A DNA stretch of 64,000 nucleotides from Bacteroides sp. (GTDB lineage Bacteria; Bacteroidota; Bacteroidia; Bacteroidales; Muribaculaceae): assembly GCA_014802325.1 (NCBI GenBank), contig JAAVCK010000008.1, positions 1 to 64,000 on the forward strand. The letters run 5' to 3'. The position numbers were made by a program, and so were the translations under genes. Numbering within the stretch: the first letter of the stretch is position 1; every line of letters begins with the position of its first letter. The notes under the pieces are model-generated. The model saw nothing but the letters and a program-made list of their open reading frames with translations. It searched no databases and was not told the DNA's origin. Positions 34,548 to 43,075 of this stretch are shown one piece after another.

Positions 34548-34603
34548 ATAGTGGACAAATTTGGCTGCTTGCAACCACTTCAAAAAAATGCTAAACCGCA
34601 ACC
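34548..34603 (+). promoter_or_regulatory. SAM-II riboswitch upstream of metK
   Basis: The leader matches the SAM-II (metA-type) aptamer order: P1 strand AGTGG (34550-34554), the loop motif AATTTGG (34558-34564), CTTGCAACCACT (34568-34578) where CCACT closes P1, an A-rich linker, and GCTAAACC (34590-34597). In this pseudoknot the 3' GCUAAA strand returns to the loop, and the CC can pair with the GG of the loop. The element starts just after a strong promoter and lies ahead of the SAM synthetase gene, which is biologically coherent. A covariance model search would settle it. Confidence 0.82.
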
Positions 34604-34683
34604 TCATCGACCCGCCCGGGTCAGCCGCGCCACCGCCGACTGCGGTGAGCACGAACGATAAAAGGTTTTTTGAAGTTACATAA
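34588..34683 (+). CDS. 31-residue leader ORF starting inside the riboswitch
   Basis: ATG at 34588-34590 is preceded by CAAAAAAA, the A-rich context favoured for Bacteroidota starts, and runs 31 codons to TAA at 34681. The start codon overlaps the GCTAAACC pseudoknot strand of the SAM-II aptamer, so ligand binding would bury it. The peptide contains proline clusters ([15 protein letters not shown]) that can stall ribosomes. It ends 97 bp before metK. It may be a regulatory leader rather than a functional protein. Translation is unproven, and the GC-rich hairpins GACCC/GGGTC and CACCGC/GCGGTG lie within it. Confidence 0.4.
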   Translation: MLNRNLIDPPGSAAPPPTAVSTNDKRFFEVT

Positions 34684-34780
34684 GGGTCAGTGCCGAGAGC
34701 ACTGCCGCGAAAATGTTGAAAAACAGGCACCGAATTTTCCATGGCCTATTTTTCGACATTTTAATTTTATATATACATAT

Positions 34781-36106
34781 ATGAAGACTTATCTTTTTAC
34801 ATCGGAAAGTGTATCGGAAGGACATCCCGACAAGGTGGCCGACCAGATATCCGACGCCATACTCGACGAATTTCTCGCCCATGACCCCGAATCGAAGGTG
34901 GCATGTGAGACCCTCGTCACCACCGGCCAGGTGGTGATAGCCGGTGAGGTGCGCTCGGAGGCATATATCGACCTCCAGGACGTGACCCGCCGCGTGATAA
35001 AGCAGATAGGATATGACCGCTCCGAGCTTAAGTTTGACGGTGAGGCCTGCGGCATACTCTCGGCACTCCACGAGCAGAGCGCCGACATCAACCGCGGCGT
35101 CGACCGCGAAAGCAAAGAAAAACAGGGTGCCGGCGACCAGGGCATGATGTTTGGCTACGCTTGCAATGAGACCCCTGACTATATGCCTCTCACTCTTGAC
35201 CTCTCTCACCGACTGCTCCGCGAGCTCGCCGACATACGCCGCGAAGCCAAGGAGATGACATGGGAGAAGCGCGGCCGCGTGTTCACCTATCTCCGCCCCG
35301 ACTCAAAGAGCCAGGTTACTGTGGAATATGACGAGAATAACCGACCGCTACGTGTGGACACCATCGTGATCTCTACGCAGCACGACGAGTTTATCAAGCC
35401 GACAGATGATACCCCCGAGGCTCAGGCCGAGGCTGACCGCGCCATGCAGCAGCGCATTACCGACGACATGCGCAACATACTGCTGCCGCGTGTGAAGGCT
35501 CAGCTCCCTGCTGATGTGGCAGCTCTCATAGGCGACGACGTGAAGCTGCTCGTCAATCCTACCGGAAAATTCGTGATAGGCGGCCCTCACGGCGACACCG
35601 GACTTACCGGACGCAAGATAATAGTGGATACCTACGGCGGACACGGCGCTCACGGCGGAGGTGCATTCTCGGGCAAAGATCCCTCTAAGGTCGACCGTTC
35701 GGCAGCTTATGCCGCCCGGCACATAGCCAAAAACCTCGTGGCTGCAGGCGTGGCCGACCGCGCGCTCGTGCAGGTGGCCTACGCTATTGGCTGCGCCGAA
35801 CCCGTCAGCCTGTGCATCGACACCGCCGGCACGTCGCATGTGGATCTCTCCGACGGCGAAATCGCCGAAATAGTTAAGAAGATGGAATGTTTCGACATGC
35901 GCCCTTACGCCATAGAAAAGCGCTTCGACCTCCGCAAGCCCATCTACGCCGAGACCGCATCCTACGGCCACGTAGGCCGTCAGCCCCGCCGCGTGGTCAA
36001 GCACTTCGAGTCGAAATACGAAGCTCCCAAGGACATCGAGGTAGAACTCTTCGGCTGGGAACGCCTTGACGCCGTCGACGAGGTGAAGAAAGCATTCGAC
36101 ATCTAA
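34781..36106 (+). CDS. metK: S-adenosylmethionine synthetase
   Basis: A 441-residue enzyme making SAM from methionine and ATP. It starts [22 protein letters not shown] with the conserved His and Asp. Other motifs are [20 protein letters not shown] (about residues 118-137), [23 protein letters not shown] (about 262-284), and the P-loop-like [19 protein letters not shown] (about 290-308). I chose ATG 34781 rather than an in-frame TTG at 34670, which would precede conserved sequence by 37 codons in the leader. Feedback by SAM is implied by the SAM-II riboswitch in the roughly 240-nt leader. Confidence 0.96.
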   Translation: MKTYLFTSESVSEGHPDKVADQISDAILDEFLAHDPESKVACETLVTTGQVVIAGEVRSEAYIDLQDVTRRVIKQIGYDRSELKFDGEACGILSALHEQSADINRGVDRESKEKQGAGDQGMMFGYACNETPDYMPLTLDLSHRLLRELADIRREAKEMTWEKRGRVFTYLRPDSKSQVTVEYDENNRPLRVDTIVISTQHDEFIKPTDDTPEAQAEADRAMQQRITDDMRNILLPRVKAQLPADVAALIGDDVKLLVNPTGKFVIGGPHGDTGLTGRKIIVDTYGGHGAHGGGAFSGKDPSKVDRSAAYAARHIAKNLVAAGVADRALVQVAYAIGCAEPVSLCIDTAGTSHVDLSDGEIAEIVKKMECFDMRPYAIEKRFDLRKPIYAETASYGHVGRQPRRVVKHFESKYEAPKDIEVELFGWERLDAVDEVKKAFDI

Positions 36107-36126
36107 TCCCGTACCCTCAACCCATC

Positions 36127-36177
36127 AATGGCCGCCCCACCCGGAGCGGCCATTGTCGTACGTAATTGAACGACAAT
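36127..36177 (+). terminator. Hairpins downstream of metK
   Basis: AATGGCCGC (36127-36135) pairs with GCGGCCATT (36146-36154). A second inverted pair follows: ATTGTCGT (36152-36159) and ACGACAAT (36170-36177). No strong T-run is present, so this is a weak terminator or a convergent-gene boundary. Confidence 0.45.
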
Positions 36178-36240
36178 GCTGTAGGGGCGCTTCACAGGAT
36201 TGATTATTAAATTGTTGCGGTGAAAAAGGAAAAGGTGTGG

Positions 36241-37512
36241 TCAGAGCTGGTCGATAAGCGGGAGGCATCTGTTGAAATACTCACGGGCTGTCTTCCACGG
36301 CACGTAGAGCGAACTGCGTCCCGGGATGATGGGCACGGGCACTTCGTTGAGATCAAGGCGCACAAAATATTCGCCCTTGGCGTCCTTGAACAGGATGAGC
36401 TGGATATTCGACGCCATAGGCACTACGTAGAAGTCGCGCCAGTGGAGGCCGACGGTATCGAAATAGTTGGTCATATAGTAGCACCCGGGCACGTGCATGA
36501 GCGCCAGCAGCGGCATGAGGGTCTCGGCATGGCCGAAGCGCAGTTCGATGGGGGTTGATGATTCACCGGCTATGAAAGCGTCGGTGGTTTTGATAATATC
36601 GAGCAGGAGGGCCGAATCCATGTCGGGGGCAGCGCTCGACAGCGTGGAGGCCGAATAGGTGAGGTAGTGGTGAAGATTTTCCACACTCCACATGGCATTA
36701 TACTCTTCAAGCGTGAGAAAGCGTTCCCAACCGGCATCGACCGACATGGCCGAGCATCCGGCTATGATCTTGTACATAACTTTAGCCAAGTCCTGAGCCT
36801 CACCTTCTTCATAGGGGTAAGCGACGCCGAGCAGACGGCTCACGGGGGCGAGGGGGAGCGCCGCATCGGCGAAATCAGAGTATACTTTGCGCCAACCGTC
36901 GCTCGCTATGTAGTCGCGATAGTCGTCGTTGAGATCAAAGGCGCGCAGGAGCGGCGAATTCTGACGGCCGGAGGAGGTGTAGATCTCCACATGATTGTCG
37001 AGTCGCGAGAGCTGATGAGTAAACTCATCCATCGATGCTATGGCACGCGGCGAGTATGAGGCTATGGCATGAATGCGGGCATTTTTCACCACTTCCGGAA
37101 ATGCCTGAAAGAGCCTCGACGCTATGGCGCGCTGCTCAGCCATACCCAAAGAATCGAGTGCTCCCCAGCGCGATGCAGTCTTGGCCACGATAAGATCCAC
37201 GAGTTTACGGAACTCGCGGCCGCGCGGGGTGATGGTACCCAGCGAATCAGCCTTGGCAAGGGCTCGCGACATGGCACGGGTGTATCGGCTCGACGAGAGG
37301 AAGCGCGCTCCGTGGCGACCGACATGATTTATCATCACCGCCTGCAAGCCGAGCGAATCGGGCACAGCTACCCGGGTTACTACCGGATAGGGCATCGACG
37401 AGCCCTGACACTGCCAAGCGTCGTAGGTGGTGGCTGTAGGGTCGGCAGCATTAGAGAGCAAGATGCCGGCCAGGGCGGCTACGGCGGTAAGTAATATTCG
37501 TAATCTTTTCAT
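36241..37512 (-). CDS. Histidine-type phosphatase, MINPP-like
   Basis: A 423-residue exported enzyme with a signal peptide (about residues 1-23). It carries the catalytic histidine motif of branch-2 histidine phosphatases, INHVGRHGARF (about 61-71). The C-terminal proton donor motif reads RFGHAETLMPLLAL, with HAE instead of the HD of classical acid phosphatases. HAE is typical of multiple inositol polyphosphate phosphatases, so a phytate-degrading role is likely. I chose ATG 37512, which begins MKRLRILLTAVAAL. Family knowledge places such enzymes in the periplasm or outer membrane vesicles of gut Bacteroidales. Confidence 0.8.
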   Translation of the reverse strand: MKRLRILLTAVAALAGILLSNAADPTATTYDAWQCQGSSMPYPVVTRVAVPDSLGLQAVMINHVGRHGARFLSSSRYTRAMSRALAKADSLGTITPRGREFRKLVDLIVAKTASRWGALDSLGMAEQRAIASRLFQAFPEVVKNARIHAIASYSPRAIASMDEFTHQLSRLDNHVEIYTSSGRQNSPLLRAFDLNDDYRDYIASDGWRKVYSDFADAALPLAPVSRLLGVAYPYEEGEAQDLAKVMYKIIAGCSAMSVDAGWERFLTLEEYNAMWSVENLHHYLTYSASTLSSAAPDMDSALLLDIIKTTDAFIAGESSTPIELRFGHAETLMPLLALMHVPGCYYMTNYFDTVGLHWRDFYVVPMASNIQLILFKDAKGEYFVRLDLNEVPVPIIPGRSSLYVPWKTAREYFNRCLPLIDQL

Positions 37513-37529
37513 CTTCGGGTAATATTGCT

Positions 37530-37537
37530 TATATTTG
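37530..37537 (+). promoter_or_regulatory. -7 box for the small TPR-like gene
   Basis: TATATTTG matches TAnnTTTG and lies 34 bp upstream of the ATG at 37571. Confidence 0.5.
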
Positions 37538-37570
37538 TAACGCATAAACATTGCCCAAAGTTAAGAAATA

Positions 37571-37843
37571 ATGTCACAAATTCAAAATATTGACAAACTT
37601 ATAGCCGGGCTGCCGCCGGAGGATGCTCTGGCAAAGCTCGACGGACTGATGGCAGACAACGAAGCAGATGCCGCCCTCCTCTTTGCCCGCGGCAAACTCC
37701 ACTGGCGGCTGGGACATCGCGCAAAAGCCACAAGCGACTATGCGGCGGCCGCAGAGATTGATCCGGACTCGCCGGCGGTGCGTGCGCTCGAACTTGCCCG
37801 CGACGTAGAGGCGTTTTTCAACCCCGATCTTTACAATCCCTGA
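37571..37843 (+). CDS. Small tetratricopeptide-repeat-like protein
   Basis: A 90-residue protein with one clear TPR unit, ALLFARGKLHWRLGHRAKATSDYAAAAEIDPDSP (about residues 35-68). A helical N terminus (DKLIAGLPPEDALAKLDGLM) may be a second, diverged unit. It has no signal peptide. A matching promoter box lies upstream, and its stop overlaps the convergent small gene by 13 bp. Function unknown; probably a protein-interaction module. Confidence 0.65.
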   Translation: MSQIQNIDKLIAGLPPEDALAKLDGLMADNEADAALLFARGKLHWRLGHRAKATSDYAAAAEIDPDSPAVRALELARDVEAFFNPDLYNP

Positions 37844-38109
37844 GCAGCAAAGAGGCTCGGGTAAGAGTCGGCAGAGGGAGATACTACGGCAGGCCGGGGA
37901 CGGAGCATGACATTATGCGATGTGGTCCAGCCCTCGGTAGCGTTGCGGAGCCGGATAGTGATAAGTCCGGCAAGATCGCTCATACGTGAGCGGAGATATT
38001 CCATGACTTCACCGATGGACTTCATGCCGGTCAGACGAGTGGAGATGCAAGTGGTGCCACGGCGAACTACGGTGGCGAAGATGGTGTCGGTTGCGGTTAT
38101 TCTGTTCAT
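37831..38109 (-). CDS. Conserved small Bacteroidales hypothetical protein
   Basis: A 92-residue protein with no signal peptide or membrane segment: NRITATDTIFATVVRRGTTC, then TGMKSIGEVMEYLRSRM, GLITIRLRNATEGW, and a Pro-rich end (LRPRPAVVSPSADSYP). The pattern, alternating strands and one helix followed by a GW motif, matches small proteins I recall from other Bacteroidales, but no function is known. It is monocistronic and convergent with the TPR-like gene. Confidence 0.55.
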   Translation of the reverse strand: MNRITATDTIFATVVRRGTTCISTRLTGMKSIGEVMEYLRSRMSDLAGLITIRLRNATEGWTTSHNVMLRPRPAVVSPSADSYPSLFAAQGL

Positions 38110-38185
38110 GACTTTGAGGAGTTAAGTATTCTTTTCACGATGCAAAAATACTTCTCCACATGAGCCACTAACCTTGACACCTATG

Positions 38186-38926
38186 TTAAGGTATGCTAAA
38201 ATCAAATACCAGTCGCGGATCGAGCGGCAATCCTCGATAACGCACTTCAAGGTGCAGATGCGGGCCGGTGGAATTACCAGTGTTGCCGCTGAGGGCTATC
38301 GCTTCGCCTTCGCATACGCGCTGACCTTTGTCGACAAGCGGTTTGCTCAGGTGGGCGTAACGGGTTTCAAGTCCATTGTCGTGTACCACAATGAGATAGT
38401 GACCGTAGCCACGTGAATCATATCCTATCTGACTTACAGTGCCGATCATCGGAAGCGAGATAGTGTCGCCCACACACATGTGTATGTCGATACCGTAGTG
38501 CATGCGGTCAAATTTCTCACGATAGCCATAGGGCGACGTGACAATAAGTTTGCGAGGCAGCTGAAAGAGTACGCCCGTGACGGGCGGCGCGGCAGCTGAC
38601 GGATAGAGGATATACTCGTCGCGCGCCCAAGTGCCCGACGCATAGAAGTCGTGGGTGGAAAACGCGTCGGTAATAACATTGAGGGCATCAATGCCGCATG
38701 TAGGCGACGGAGGCAATGTCGGCGGGGACGCGATAGTGTCAGACTCCGCGACCGATACCAAAAATGACAGAACGTCGCCCACGGTGGTCTGCGGGGCCGA
38801 CTCGCGGACATTCACACTGTCAGCGGCAAGGATAAGCGATAAAACGTCAACTTCCCGGCTTTGTGAAAAAGCTCGGGAAGCGGACAATATAGTTAGCAAT
38901 AGCAGAATTGCTGCGCGGAGTGTCAT
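38186..38926 (-). CDS. M23 family metallopeptidase (LytM domain)
   Basis: A 246-residue exported protein with a signal peptide (about residues 1-21) and a C-terminal LytM domain (about 135-240). The zinc ligands are visible in MHYGIDIHM (HxxxD) and GPHLHLEVRYRG (HxH), with YGHYLIVVHDNG and RYAHLSK between them. Members cut peptidoglycan cross-bridges or act as activators of amidases. It overlaps the Wzz-like gene by 4 bp, tying it to the polysaccharide export operon. It may open the wall locally for the export machinery, which is inference. Confidence 0.9.
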   Translation of the reverse strand: MTLRAAILLLLTILSASRAFSQSREVDVLSLILAADSVNVRESAPQTTVGDVLSFLVSVAESDTIASPPTLPPSPTCGIDALNVITDAFSTHDFYASGTWARDEYILYPSAAAPPVTGVLFQLPRKLIVTSPYGYREKFDRMHYGIDIHMCVGDTISLPMIGTVSQIGYDSRGYGHYLIVVHDNGLETRYAHLSKPLVDKGQRVCEGEAIALSGNTGNSTGPHLHLEVRYRGLPLDPRLVFDFSIP

Positions 38927-40071
38927 TGTTCAGCAGTCTCGACGGGCTTGGAGTCAGAGGGCTTGGACGACGAACCGAGGCGCTCGCGGAACATCTTCAC
39001 CGACGATTTTCCAAAGAGAATCCAGGCCGAGCAAGCTACGAAAGCGAGGAATATGAAACCGATAAGTATGAACATCTTGCGCGGGGCGGAAGCTCTGACC
39101 GGAACTGTGGCAGGAGTGATGATGGCGTAGACCGGAGTGGTCTCCTGCACTTTAGCCTGCGCAAGCTGTACCTGCTGGGCTGTCTGATTGTAGAGATTAA
39201 ACGCAAGTGTAGCCTCATTTTGCAGACGCTCGCGTGTAGTCTGGGCCGTGTGGAGCGACAGACTCTGGTTGCGGTCAAGATAATCGGCATAGCGCTGCTG
39301 GGCCTCGAAGTAATTTACACGCGCCTCTTCATTGAGCTTCTGCGCATATTCGAGGTCTTGACGGGCTTTGTTGGTACGGTAGGCAGTGATATATTCCTGA
39401 AGACGTGCCACCACCGTATCGGCCAGCATAGCAGACACGAGAGGGTCCTGAGCTACGACCTTGATGGAAACTACCGAGGTTTTGGCATCAACCGAAGTCT
39501 CTATGCTGCCGCGGAGAGCGTCGAGAAGCCGCGTCTCGGATTGGGTGAGCTGAAACTGATCAAGTTTGTGGTCGCCGGCAACTTCCTCTTTCGACTTAAA
39601 CAGTGAGAAGAGCATGCCGGGGAGTCTCGTGATATAACCCCACCAGGGACCGCGGGTCTCGGTGGTCATGTATTTTTCTACGGTCATCTCCTTAGGGTCG
39701 CTGCCCGAGGTGCGAACCTCTACATCAAAAAGGCCCGTAATAAACGGCACGGAACTAACCACATCGGGGTAAAGCACAGGATACACTGCATCGGAGCCGC
39801 TACTCGAACCGATAGAAATACCCGCCATGGATGCCAAAGCACCAAGACCGCCGGCGCGGCTGCCGCTGTCGCTTGATTCAGGCGCGAGTTTTACCTCGGT
39901 GGTGTATTCTTTAGGGATACTGAAAGCTACCACAATGCCTATCACGGCACCACAGATACACCACTTGACGATCTTGCGGCGCTGGTCCCACAGATTTGAC
40001 AGTAGCTGGAGCAGATCTATTTCATACTCGTCTTTTCCCTGCTCGGAATTGGTGATATTTTCTTCAGCCAT
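38923..40071 (-). CDS. Wzz-type polysaccharide chain-length determinant protein
   Basis: A 382-residue inner membrane protein. Two TMs (about residues 35-55, IVKWCICGAVIGIVVAFSIP, and about 335-356, KMFILIGFIFLAFVACSAW) flank a periplasmic coiled-coil region (about 220-300). The N terminus has the Wzz signature EIDLLQLLSNLWDQRR. No tyrosine kinase domain is fused, so this is a Wzz/PCP-1-like rather than full Wzc protein. It would set chain length of a surface polysaccharide with the SLBB exporter encoded 5 bp upstream. Confidence 0.87.
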   Translation of the reverse strand: MAEENITNSEQGKDEYEIDLLQLLSNLWDQRRKIVKWCICGAVIGIVVAFSIPKEYTTEVKLAPESSDSGSRAGGLGALASMAGISIGSSSGSDAVYPVLYPDVVSSVPFITGLFDVEVRTSGSDPKEMTVEKYMTTETRGPWWGYITRLPGMLFSLFKSKEEVAGDHKLDQFQLTQSETRLLDALRGSIETSVDAKTSVVSIKVVAQDPLVSAMLADTVVARLQEYITAYRTNKARQDLEYAQKLNEEARVNYFEAQQRYADYLDRNQSLSLHTAQTTRERLQNEATLAFNLYNQTAQQVQLAQAKVQETTPVYAIITPATVPVRASAPRKMFILIGFIFLAFVACSAWILFGKSSVKMFRERLGSSSKPSDSKPVETAEQ

Positions 40072-40076
40072 GATAA

Positions 40077-42494
40077 TTATTTCTTGAAGATGTTTGTAAT
40101 AGTGGCAGCCATCGTAGCTACAGACGAGAAGCTGGTGGCGAGTGTAAGAATCTTAGTCCAGTCCGTGCCGGATGTGGCCGACTTGGTGGGCACTATGATC
40201 TGACAGCCGGGTTCGATAGGCGTATTTTTCTTGGCTCGTGACACCTTACCGTTGAGATACACCACGAAAGCCTTACCCTTACGGGCGGTCTGACCGTAAC
40301 CACCGGCCTGGTCGATATAGTAATCAAGTTTCTTACCGGGCTCATAGATCACGGCGTTGGGATACATCACGTCGCCGGAAATCTTGACAGTACTCTGCTG
40401 CTCGGGGATAAACAATTGGTCGCCGGGCTGGAGCACCAGGTCGTAATGCGAACCGGGATTATTGAGAGCCATCTCAAGGTCAATACCTACGTTATAGCGG
40501 TCAGACACCTCTATCTGGCTCAGAGCGATAGAGTCGCCCTGATTTTCCTTACTATTGGCGATAGCCATACGCATGGCCTCTTTGCGGGCTTCATACTCAT
40601 CTTCGGTGAGCTTGCGAGTCAGATGCGCACCTTTAAGATATGCATCCTGAAGCACACCACCTGCACGGCGCACAACTTCCGACAGACGCTCGTTGCGCTT
40701 CTGAAGGATATACTGGCCATCGAAGAGCACCTCACCGTTGAGCACCACAAACTGCTGAGCGGAGTAACCGGGACTCTTGCGGACCTCAACGTGGTCGTTA
40801 GGCTTGAGAATAAAGCCTTTGCCATCGCCTACAGCCAATCCGTTTTCCAGCGATATGGTGAATATCTGGGCAAGCTGCTGAGTCTGCTCCACCGATGTGG
40901 GGTCAACGATACGGCGAGATATATCAACTCGGGCAGTGGAAGCACCTTCAAGGAGACCTCCGGCCTGGAATATCAGGTCCTCTACCGTAGTGTTGGCAGC
41001 GTAGGGATAGCCACCCGGACGGGCCACATGGCCTGCGATGAAAAGGCCTCCGCGCTCTTCCACTTCGTGGATACTTGAGATTACAATCACGTCGTTGCGT
41101 TTCAGCGTGATATCTGGTGCTGTGCCGTCAAGAACCCTCTTGATGTCAAACGACTGAAGCTGAAGGTCAAGATCAGGACCTTCGCGATACAGAATCACAC
41201 GGTCGGTATATGCGTCGTCGGTAAGGCCTTCGGCCTTGCGGATAAGGTCGCTGACGGTCTGAATATCTTTTCCGATAGCAAACAGACCGGGACGATAGAC
41301 CGAACCCTTGATTTCCACACGGTTGGCATAGCGGTCAAGGATAGTCCCGACGGTTACGACGTCACCGTCCTGCAGTCGGTAAGTTCCGAAATCACCGGTA
41401 TCGATATTATATAATTCATTTTCAGTACCAGCCTGACGCGAAAGTTTCACCATCGACTCGTAGGCATCGCCGGTAAAACCGCCTGAGTATTCGAGGAGAT
41501 TCTGCACGGTCTCACCAGGCTTGATTTCATAATACATCGGACGCTTTACATTACCGTCGATGTTGACGAGCTGCGAATAGGGAGGCACAATGATAACGTC
41601 GCCTTCCTGGAGGCGGATGTTGCCGGCCGTCTTGCCGTTGAATAGATATTCATATATGTCCACTCCGGCAATTTTCTTGCCGTTGCGGAGTACCTGGATG
41701 TTACGCATCGAACCGATATCGTTGATACCGCCGGCGCGATACAGGGCATGGAATACCGACGAGAACGGCGACATGCGATACGTGCCCGGGGTGGAAACCT
41801 CACCGAGTATGTCAACCTGAATACTGCGCACCTGGCCGAGAGTAACCTGGACATCGGTCTCCGAATCACTCACGCCGGCATATTTGCGTGCAAATGTACT
41901 TTTAAGATGCTTGTTGGCATCGCTGACAGTCATACCGTTGAGATAGACCGGGCCAATCGATTCTATCATAATGCTGCCCTCGGGTGAGATAGTCTGCCGG
42001 AGATGATCTTCCGAAGCGCCCCATATATCAATGAGCACTTCGTCGCCGGGGCCGAGGCGATAGTTCTGAGGAGTAGCCAGATTGTCGCTGGGCTCAAATG
42101 TCAGTTCACGGGAATTAAATACTTTATGGCCGTAGATCTGACGATATGACTCTTCACCATCGTAACCTTCATCAAGCTCTCGCGACACTTGAATAATAGC
42201 TTCGGAGGAAATATCGGAAGACACATCGTGGCGGCGTTCGCGCTTGGCGGCAGCAGTACTTTGCGATGCAACTACGGCTTCGCTCTGCTGCTCGCTTTCG
42301 AGCAACGACTTGATGCGCTGCGCTTGTTCGGGTGTTACGCCTTTAGCAAGCAGTTCCCTACCTATCTGCTGTTCGGTCTTGCCGAGAGATGTCTGCTTCT
42401 TGATATAATCTATCACCTGCTGGTCAGTCATATCAGCCGAGGCCATGAGAGCCGCAGCCATGAAGATCGACAGAAAGACACGTCTGAAATTCAT
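40077..42494 (-). CDS. SLBB-domain polysaccharide export protein (Wza-like)
   Basis: An 805-residue exported protein. After a signal peptide (about residues 1-20) and a Glu/Gln-rich helical region comes a Poly_export domain (about 140-225, LGPGDEVLIDIWGASEDHLR). A series of SLBB/soluble-ligand-binding units follows (for example VDILGEVSTPGTYRMSP, VNIDGNVKRPMYYEIKPG, VEIKGSVYRPGLFAIG, LFIAGHVARPGGYPYA, VVLNGEVLFDGQYIL, VKISGDVMYPNAVIYEPG). It is about twice the size of Wza and carries more SLBB repeats, a form common in Bacteroidota. It would make the periplasmic/outer membrane conduit for an exopolysaccharide. It is first in the operon. Confidence 0.9.
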   Translation of the reverse strand: MNFRRVFLSIFMAAALMASADMTDQQVIDYIKKQTSLGKTEQQIGRELLAKGVTPEQAQRIKSLLESEQQSEAVVASQSTAAAKRERRHDVSSDISSEAIIQVSRELDEGYDGEESYRQIYGHKVFNSRELTFEPSDNLATPQNYRLGPGDEVLIDIWGASEDHLRQTISPEGSIMIESIGPVYLNGMTVSDANKHLKSTFARKYAGVSDSETDVQVTLGQVRSIQVDILGEVSTPGTYRMSPFSSVFHALYRAGGINDIGSMRNIQVLRNGKKIAGVDIYEYLFNGKTAGNIRLQEGDVIIVPPYSQLVNIDGNVKRPMYYEIKPGETVQNLLEYSGGFTGDAYESMVKLSRQAGTENELYNIDTGDFGTYRLQDGDVVTVGTILDRYANRVEIKGSVYRPGLFAIGKDIQTVSDLIRKAEGLTDDAYTDRVILYREGPDLDLQLQSFDIKRVLDGTAPDITLKRNDVIVISSIHEVEERGGLFIAGHVARPGGYPYAANTTVEDLIFQAGGLLEGASTARVDISRRIVDPTSVEQTQQLAQIFTISLENGLAVGDGKGFILKPNDHVEVRKSPGYSAQQFVVLNGEVLFDGQYILQKRNERLSEVVRRAGGVLQDAYLKGAHLTRKLTEDEYEARKEAMRMAIANSKENQGDSIALSQIEVSDRYNVGIDLEMALNNPGSHYDLVLQPGDQLFIPEQQSTVKISGDVMYPNAVIYEPGKKLDYYIDQAGGYGQTARKGKAFVVYLNGKVSRAKKNTPIEPGCQIIVPTKSATSGTDWTKILTLATSFSSVATMAATITNIFKK

Positions 42495-42590
42495 ATAATT
42501 ACTAATATTTTGCCTTGTACACCAAGGACTTTAAGGTTAACGATTGGTTTACGGGAGGATAGACCGGAGCATGCCAATCCATCCAAAAGA

Positions 42591-42621
42591 CAAAATTAAT
42601 AACTTTATACTAAGACAGCAA
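42591..42621 (-). promoter_or_regulatory. Promoter of the polysaccharide export operon
   Basis: Minus-strand TAATTTTG (42591-42598) with TTG (42619-42621) 20 bp upstream. The leader is roughly 90 nt. Confidence 0.6.
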
Positions 42622-42666
42622 CCTAATTAACAGTCATTAACAAATTAGAGAGCGGTAGATATTTAG

Positions 42667-42685
42667 TCTATACGGGATGTATAGA
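42667..42685. repeat. 7-bp perfect inverted repeat upstream of the export operon
   Basis: TCTATAC (42667-42673) and GTATAGA (42679-42685) are separated by 5 bp, about 45 bp upstream of the export operon -33 element. It is a candidate dimeric regulator site. Confidence 0.4.
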
Positions 42686-42688
42686 TGC

Positions 42689-42720
42689 AAAAAAAGCGCT
42701 GCTTTCACAAGCAACGCTTT
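42689..42720 (-). terminator. Terminator of the tRNA-Asn transcript
   Basis: AAAGCG/CGCTTT (42693-42698 and 42715-42720), extended inward by TGCTT/AAGCA. On the minus strand it is followed by a run of T. It lies 6 bp past the 3' end of the second tRNA. Confidence 0.75.
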
Positions 42721-42725
42721 CTTTG

Positions 42726-42799
42726 CGCTTCAGGATGGGCTTGAACCAACGACCCCCTGATTAACAGTCAGGTGCTCTAACCAACTGAGCTACTGAAGC
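42726..42799 (-). tRNA. tRNA-Asn (anticodon GTT)
   Basis: A 74-nt cloverleaf on the minus strand. The acceptor stem is GCTTCAG/CTGAAGC, the D arm GCTCAGTTGGTTAGAGC, and the anticodon stem CCTGA/TCAGG with loop CTGTTAA giving anticodon GTT. The T arm is around GTTCAAGCC. The 3' CCA is not encoded. It is identical to the copy at 42834-42907. Confidence 0.95.
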
Positions 42800-42833
42800 A
42801 AGAACAAAAATGAAAACAAACAAATTATTAACG

Positions 42834-42907
42834 CGCTTCAGGATGGGCTTGAACCAACGACCCCCTGATTAACAGTCAGGTGCTCTAACCAACTGAGCTA
42901 CTGAAGC
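42834..42907 (-). tRNA. tRNA-Asn (anticodon GTT), second identical copy
   Basis: Same 74-nt sequence as 42726-42799, separated by 34 bp of AT-rich spacer. This is the promoter-proximal copy. The pair is probably one transcript ending at the hairpin 42689-42720. Confidence 0.95.
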
Positions 42908-43017
42908 AGTGATACATTTTCTCTCAAATGCGTTGCAAAATTAATCTCTTTTTTTGAACTATGCAAGTGTTTTTATAAAAATCACGAAATTTTTTATTTT
43001 TTTGACCGTTATCCATC

Positions 43018-43047
43018 TTGAAGTATTATAATTATTGAGTAACTTTG
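43018..43047 (+). promoter_or_regulatory. Promoter of the S41 protease-mfd operon
   Basis: TAACTTTG (43040-43047) with a TTG 19-20 bp upstream. Confidence 0.65.
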
Positions 43048-43075
43048 ACGCTCAATTAACCACATTAATATACAG

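Noticed and set aside
34491-34742. 83-codon minus-strand frame across the metK leader
   Set aside because: It is antisense to the riboswitch and leader ORF, has no family resemblance, and would oppose the clear plus-strand promoter.
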